Positions 60,166 to 64,000 of a stretch of DNA of 64,000 nt are shown here, in pieces. The DNA lies in the NCBI RefSeq assembly GCF_035958815.1, contig NZ_CP108383.1, positions 8,370,001 to 8,434,000 on the forward strand. The letters are read 5' to 3'. The position numbers and the translations under genes are program-made. The stretch's first letter is position 1. Every line of letters starts with the position of its first letter. This stretch comes from Nocardia sp. NBC_01327 (lineage in GTDB: Bacteria; Actinomycetota; Actinomycetes; Mycobacteriales; Mycobacteriaceae). The notes beneath the pieces are model-generated. The model searched no databases. It was not told where the DNA came from and saw nothing but the letters and a program-made list of their open reading frames with translations.

Positions 60166-60690
60166 CTACTTCTGAGCCGAAAGGGTGCTCAGGAGGCCAC
60201 CGATCACCGGAATGGAGCTCGCGCTACCCGTTCCACCAGTAGGCGGGGTAGGAGGAGTGCAGCTCGCTCCAGCGGGAGCGGCCTGGACGACGTTGATCAT
60301 CCCCGACCCGACGGTTTTAGGGCCGGAGACGTACGGATTGAAGGAAGCCGCAGCGTAGATCTGATGCTGCCCGACGCCGGTTGGCGTCCACTGCACGGTG
60401 ACATCCTGTCCAGCGACATAGGACGCAACGTCGGTGACATGAGTGTTCGCTTGGGTCGCAAACGAATAGTCGAAGAACGAGAACTCTGCGAAGCCCGGCG
60501 CCTGAGACTGCAATGTGGCAGCGTCAGCAGCGGGCAGTGTTGCCGTGTAGGTCGTACCCACGCAGTAGGCCGACGACGCGACAACGGACATATCTGCTGA
60601 TGCGGTCGTAGCCGAGACGATGGTGGCCACCCCCATCGCCGCAACCGCGGCGATACCGACTGTCGAACGAGCAAAGACCGACATTTTCAT
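60166..60690 (-). CDS. Secreted protein with PVIGG C-terminal tail
   Basis: The 174-residue product has a signal peptide (cleavage near TTASAD, residue 33), an immunoglobulin-like beta domain (about 35-135; TVQWTPTGVGQHQIYAAASF) and a Thr/Pro/Gly linker ending in SASSIPVIGGLLSTLSAQK. Two mature cysteines (SAYCVG, GASCTP) may pair. The same tail appears in the broken gene at 60756-61300 on the other strand, so the two are paralogues. The function is unknown. Confidence 0.78.
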   Translation of the reverse strand: MKMSVFARSTVGIAAVAAMGVATIVSATTASADMSVVASSAYCVGTTYTATLPAADAATLQSQAPGFAEFSFFDYSFATQANTHVTDVASYVAGQDVTVQWTPTGVGQHQIYAAASFNPYVSGPKTVGSGMINVVQAAPAGASCTPPTPPTGGTGSASSIPVIGGLLSTLSAQK

Positions 60691-60755
60691 ACTTCACTTC
60701 TCCCCAGTTATCGAAAGTCCCCGTGTGTCAAGGGGACTGACGCAGCGTATCGCAA

Positions 60756-61300
60756 GTGACCGACAACCTTTTCGGATTGGCAAACCGTGACACCGGGGGG
60801 CCGGTCTCCGGCCCGAACACTACGACGCTGGCGGTTGTCGTCGGCGGCGGTCCGCAGCAGGTCAGTCGCGGCAAGGCTCAGGTGACCTGGTACCCCACTG
60901 CGACAGGAGCTCACGGCATCGCATTCGGCGGATGGGACGCGAGCGGCAATTTCGTCAGCCGGGGCGGAACCGGCGTTGCGGTGAGCCAGCTTTCGAAAAC
61001 GCCCGGATCGGCTGGAACCGAGCCCACCGGCGGCAGCCTGACCGAAGCGGGCATCACGACCAGCGGACTTGTCCACCAACCGAATACGACCTATACGCTC
61101 AGCGTTTCCGCGGCGTCACTCCCCCGCCGGAAACACCGTCTACTTCGATGACAACGGCGGCACGGTCAATCTGGGCCAGACCACCGTCATGGTCACCACC
61201 CCGGTAGCGGCCACCACCCCCGCCGGCACCGGCAGCGCCAACTCCATCCCGGTCATCGGCCCCCTCCCGAGTTCGCTCAGCGCGGGGACATCGCACCAGG
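60756..61300 (+). pseudogene. Broken paralogue of the secreted PVIGG protein
   Basis: From 60756 the frame gives a beta domain (KAQVTWYPTATGAHGIAFGG), then shifts near 61123 in a CCCCC run: dropping one C continues VSAASLPAGNTVYFDDNGG... to GSANSIPVIGPLPSSLSAG, matching the tail of the neighbouring protein. No signal peptide precedes it and the normal end is lost. It is a decayed or interrupted copy, divergent from the intact gene. A single sequencing error in the C run would repair only the middle. Confidence 0.75.
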
Positions 61301-61306
61301 CGGACG

Positions 61307-61350
61307 GGTCCGTGCGTCCGGCTCGGCAATGCCACGCGGACGCACGGACC
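61307..61350. terminator. Hairpin after the broken paralogue
   Basis: Perfect 14-bp arms GGTCCGTGCGTCCG and CGGACGCACGGACC enclose a 16-base loop between the pseudogene and the convergent fic gene. Confidence 0.75.
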
Positions 61351-61459
61351 TCCCGGGGTTATCACCCGGCGAAGACCGAAATCTCTTGGAGCAGAGAAGT
61401 TTTCATCACCGAAACCGCGACGGCGAACACATCTTGTCGCCCGTGACTCGGTGACGACC

Positions 61460-62578
61460 TCAGGGCTGGATCAATTCGTAGGATGTGCTGCGGCCCCCGG
61501 AGTCCGAGCGTTGCAGCGCTCCCAGTTCGACCAATTCGTTGATGTCCCGAAGTGCGGTGTCCTGCGAGGATTTCGTGATCACCGCCCATTTATGGGTGGT
61601 GAGTTTGCCGTTGAATCCGTCCAGCAGGCGGTTGAGCATGGCGATCTGGCGAGCGTTCATCGCGACTTGTCCCCAATGTCGCCAGAAACGAGCCTTCAGC
61701 AGGACCGTGTCGACGGTCTCGTCGGCGTGGATGATGGCGCGCTGCAGTGCACCGAGGAACCACAACAGCCATTCGGTAACGTCGAGCGGGCCTTTCTGGG
61801 TGCGTTCCAGGATCGTGTAGTAGTCGGTACGGTCTCGCTGGATCTGCGCCGAGAGGCTGTAGTAGCGGCGTGAATTGCGGTCGGCGCGGGCCAGCCACAA
61901 GTCGCCCAGCGCACGCGCGATACGCCCGTTGCCATCATCGAATGGGTGCACGGTCACGAACCACAGATGTGCCAGACCGGCTTTGACGATCGCGGGCTCA
62001 TCGGCATCCCGGTTGAACCAATCCAGGAACCGGCGCATTTCGGTGTCGAGCCGGGCGGCCGGCGGCGCCTCGAAGTGCACCCGCTGCGGGCCGTAGGGAC
62101 CGGACACCACCTCCATCGGCCCGGTCGCGTCGGTTCGCCATGCGCCGAGGCTCACCCGGGAGATCCCGGAGTATCCGGTCGGAAAAAGCCCGGCATGCCA
62201 GCCGAACAGCCGTTCGGCGGTCATCGGCCGATCGTGGTCGACCGTCGCGTCGAGAATCATTTCGACCACACCATCAACGTTCCGATCGGCCGGAACCGCT
62301 GCGCCGATATCCACCCCCAGACGCCGTGCGATGGAAGATCGGACCGACGCGACGTCGAGCAACTCGCCTTCGATCTCACTGGTCGTGACCACATCTGCGG
62401 TCAGAGCGGACAGACTCGCTTGCTCCTGTACCGCGGTCTCGGTATCCGCGAGCCTGCCCATTAGATGACCATGACCGAACGCGACCTCGGCGATCGAATC
62501 AGCCAACCGGGCGACGTCATATCTCAAATCAGGCCAGTCGGGCCCTTCCCAGATGTACTTGACGTACCCGTCACCCAT
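61460..62578 (-). CDS. Fic-family AMPylase with N-terminal autoinhibitory helix
   Basis: Fic proteins transfer AMP (or other NMP) from ATP to a hydroxyl group of a target protein. The 372-residue protein has the active-site motif HPFDDGNGRIAR (211-222). It also has the inhibitory TSEIEG (66-71), matching S/T-xxx-E-G/N, so it is self-inhibited (class II). A C-terminal winged-helix-like region (about 330-372; TKSSQDTALRDINELVELGA) may bind DNA. The ATG at 62578 lies 7 bases after a TATAAT box, suggesting a leaderless mRNA. Confidence 0.9.
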   Translation of the reverse strand: MGDGYVKYIWEGPDWPDLRYDVARLADSIAEVAFGHGHLMGRLADTETAVQEQASLSALTADVVTTSEIEGELLDVASVRSSIARRLGVDIGAAVPADRNVDGVVEMILDATVDHDRPMTAERLFGWHAGLFPTGYSGISRVSLGAWRTDATGPMEVVSGPYGPQRVHFEAPPAARLDTEMRRFLDWFNRDADEPAIVKAGLAHLWFVTVHPFDDGNGRIARALGDLWLARADRNSRRYYSLSAQIQRDRTDYYTILERTQKGPLDVTEWLLWFLGALQRAIIHADETVDTVLLKARFWRHWGQVAMNARQIAMLNRLLDGFNGKLTTHKWAVITKSSQDTALRDINELVELGALQRSDSGGRSTSYELIQP

Positions 62579-62584
62579 GCGGTG

Positions 62585-62621
62585 ATTATACCACTATTCG
62601 CCGCATTATCTGCGGTGAATA
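62585..62621 (-). promoter_or_regulatory. fic promoter with inverted repeat
   Basis: On the minus strand TATAAT (62590-62585) lies 6 bp before the fic ATG. Upstream, TATTCGCCGC and GCGGTGAATA (one mismatch, 62595-62621) form an inverted repeat across the -35 region. The C-terminal winged-helix part of Fic is a candidate for self-regulation. Confidence 0.6.
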
Positions 62622-62662
62622 TCGCATCGCGCCACTCGAGACGCTAGCGAGGGGTTGGCGAC

Positions 62663-62900
62663 TTAGTCCAGGATCAACGAGTACAAGGTGACCGCGCGAC
62701 CGTCCGAGCCGGCCACGATCGTGCACGACGTCGCCTCGAACGTCGCGGCGCCGAGGCCGACCCCGAACACGGTGTTGCCGTTCGCCATCGAGTCTTTCCA
62801 TGCAGTGAGGTTCGAAGCGACACCGTTGTGAACTGCGGTTCTACAGACGGCGAAGTGATGTGATGCAGTGCCCCCGGGTGATACGTACAGTCCACAACAA
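62663..62900 (-). pseudogene. C-terminal fragment of an unrecognised gene
   Basis: The last about 70 codons before the stop at 62663 have strongly GC-biased third positions and read TASHHFAVCRTAVHNGVASN ... FGVGLGAATFEATSC ... LYSLILD, with paired cysteines. Upstream of about 62900 the frame loses coding character and enters the antisense of the next gene; no start or signal peptide is found. It is probably the remnant of a small secreted protein. The boundary is approximate. Confidence 0.5.
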
Positions 62901-62945
62901 CGCGGATTCGCGACCTGGCTGCGGCATCTCTCGAGAGGCCTCCTC

Positions 62946-63707
62946 TTATTTCCGCACCCACCCACGACGTTCCAGGGCCACGATTCCTTTGGCAATATCC
63001 GCATACCCTGGCGAGTCAGGCCAATCGGGATCCCAAGCATAATTGTAAATATCCACGTCCATGACGACTTCACCGAAATATCGGTATATTCGAATCTCGA
63101 TGGGCGCGTTGATTTCATCCGATAGAGGACCGGGGAACCAAGCGGATCCCGCTCTCCATTCTATCGGGTGCAGTACAGCGGTACCCCGATGATCGAGGGA
63201 CCGAAGATGATCGTACGCGGAAGTGAATTGATCGGATATTTTCGGAAGTCTCACATACGTCGATCGAATTTGGATTTCGGTCCAACTTATATCCGCGTGT
63301 GGATCCAGCTGCATATCCGCATCGAGAGTCTGCCGGTAGAAGCTGAGTGCGAGATCGCGATCGATGACATCTGCAGATGCATCGCTGACGGCCTGACTAC
63401 TCCATGATGTCTTAAAATCACGGGCATAACGCGATGTCGTACGCAGGAGTCGGCCTGATGGCTCCGGCCTGCCGGGCACCTCCCCGGAGCCCTTGGGCAT
63501 ATCAAGTTCTTCATCCCAATACCAGGTCGACAGGTCCATCGTCAACGGTATGCAAAAGTCTCCCATGAATTCATACAATGAGTCCAGGATGATTTCCCCC
63601 AATCTGATCCCCCCCTCCCCCGTATCAGTTTCGCGGGAAAATCCAAGATGCCATGGATTCTCCACAATTTGCAATTGGTAGGGAACATCTTCGGGGTAAC
63701 AGTTCAT
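62946..63707 (-). CDS. Putative immunity-type protein coupled to the upstream gene
   Basis: The 253-residue protein is acidic and has no signal peptide or membrane segment (ENPWHLGFSRETDTGEGG, WYWDEELDMPKGS, IEIRIYRYFGEVVMDVDIYN). The ATG at 63707 overlaps the stop of the preceding gene in ATGA. Codon use is AT-rich compared with the rest of the window. A cytosolic acidic protein coupled to the 3' end of a long upstream gene is the usual layout of an immunity gene behind a polymorphic toxin. I cannot name a family. Confidence 0.6.
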   Translation of the reverse strand: MNCYPEDVPYQLQIVENPWHLGFSRETDTGEGGIRLGEIILDSLYEFMGDFCIPLTMDLSTWYWDEELDMPKGSGEVPGRPEPSGRLLRTTSRYARDFKTSWSSQAVSDASADVIDRDLALSFYRQTLDADMQLDPHADISWTEIQIRSTYVRLPKISDQFTSAYDHLRSLDHRGTAVLHPIEWRAGSAWFPGPLSDEINAPIEIRIYRYFGEVVMDVDIYNYAWDPDWPDSPGYADIAKGIVALERRGWVRK

Positions 63708-64000
63708 TTCGTCCTCTTCCAACCGGAGTCTCGTCGTGCGAATTCCGCCAGTATCTTGCCCGGGTTCGCATCGTTCACGATGGTCACCTTGTCGATTTTA
63801 TCACTGTTCTCTACACCACTCTTTCGCGGTTTCAGGTTATCGTTCAGCAGATCCTCGAATTCGTCGAACATATTATTCGGCTGTCCGATCTCCGTTCCGT
63901 CCAGCCTCGTTCGAGTTATCGTGCCTTCCGCGTTTATGTTTGTAGCTATCCCCTTCTTGGATGATGATCCTATTCTTATGTTTACGTAGACACTCACCTC
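63704..64000 (-). CDS. 3' end of an upstream gene, possible polymorphic toxin C-terminus
   Basis: At least 98 codons, VYVNIRIGSSSKKGIATNIN to EFARRDSGWKRTK, are open up to the window edge. A GTG at 63997 could be a start, but the frame stays open to the edge, so more is likely outside. The segment is basic at its end, low in GC and coupled to the acidic gene downstream, as expected for a toxin tip followed by its immunity protein. No catalytic motif is recognised. Confidence 0.5.
   Translation of the reverse strand, partial: EVSVYVNIRIGSSSKKGIATNINAEGTITRTRLDGTEIGQPNNMFDEFEDLLNDNLKPRKSGVENSDKIDKVTIVNDANPGKILAEFARRDSGWKRTK

Overview
The window is high-GC actinobacterial DNA, most likely Nocardia or a close mycolic-acid relative such as Rhodococcus. 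The reasons are high GC codon usage, mycothiol enzymes (mca, a MDMPI-fold protein), an antigen-85-like esterase, a WXG100/CpnT-like pair, a SARP-FHA (EmbR-like) regulator, and a gene neighbourhood that recalls M. tuberculosis Rv1072-Rv1083 (mca, Rv1083, Rv1081c, greA, metB, cbs, fadA3, Bax-inhibitor protein) with other genes inserted. The genus is inferred from gene content, not from a marker gene. I see no rRNA, tRNA, CRISPR array, transposase or prophage.

Region by region. 1-2.4 kb: a WXG100 protein and the 5' part of a large CpnT-like polymorphic exotoxin that runs off the left edge. 2.6-6 kb: a secreted protein, a TetR regulator and an HSL-type hydrolase. 6-20 kb: the conserved core, with mycothiol conjugate amidase, GreA, the transsulfuration pair MetB and CBS, a thiolase, a glutaryl-CoA-dehydrogenase-like enzyme, a mechanosensitive-channel-like protein with a repetitive tail, a lytic transglycosylase and an AbrB-type permease. 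20-31 kb: an LLM flavin enzyme and rRNA-methyltransferase-like pair, a DHA2 exporter, a DUF885 protein, ribonuclease Z, a His/Met-rich DUF6153-DUF305 pair, an APC permease and a zinc alcohol dehydrogenase. 31-39 kb: a Baeyer-Villiger-type monooxygenase followed by a gutted esterase, a P450-TetR unit with a clear operator, an EmbR-like regulator and an ArnT-like glycosyltransferase. 39-48 kb: a LysR-controlled MFS/His-rich pair, a Nudix protein, a MerR-type promoter without its regulator, HrpB helicase and an MmyB-like HTH regulator. 48-58 kb: secreted esterase and lipase, several self-contained regulator/target units (TetR-membrane protein, ArsR-SRPBCC-YciI), an orphan ParA and an acyl-CoA dehydrogenase. 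58-64 kb: Ohr/OsmC, a membrane protein with twin MarR-type boxes, a secreted protein with a broken paralogue, a Fic AMPylase with an apparently leaderless promoter, and an AT-rich end holding a gene fragment and a coupled gene pair of toxin-immunity layout that runs off the right edge.

The most interesting features are the two partial toxin-like loci at the ends, a roughly 80-90 bp dispersed palindromic element present twice between convergent genes, and an unusual number of clean operator palindromes next to one-component regulators. Much of the window reads as short autonomous modules (regulator, operator, one effector) inserted around an ancestral mycobacteria-like core.
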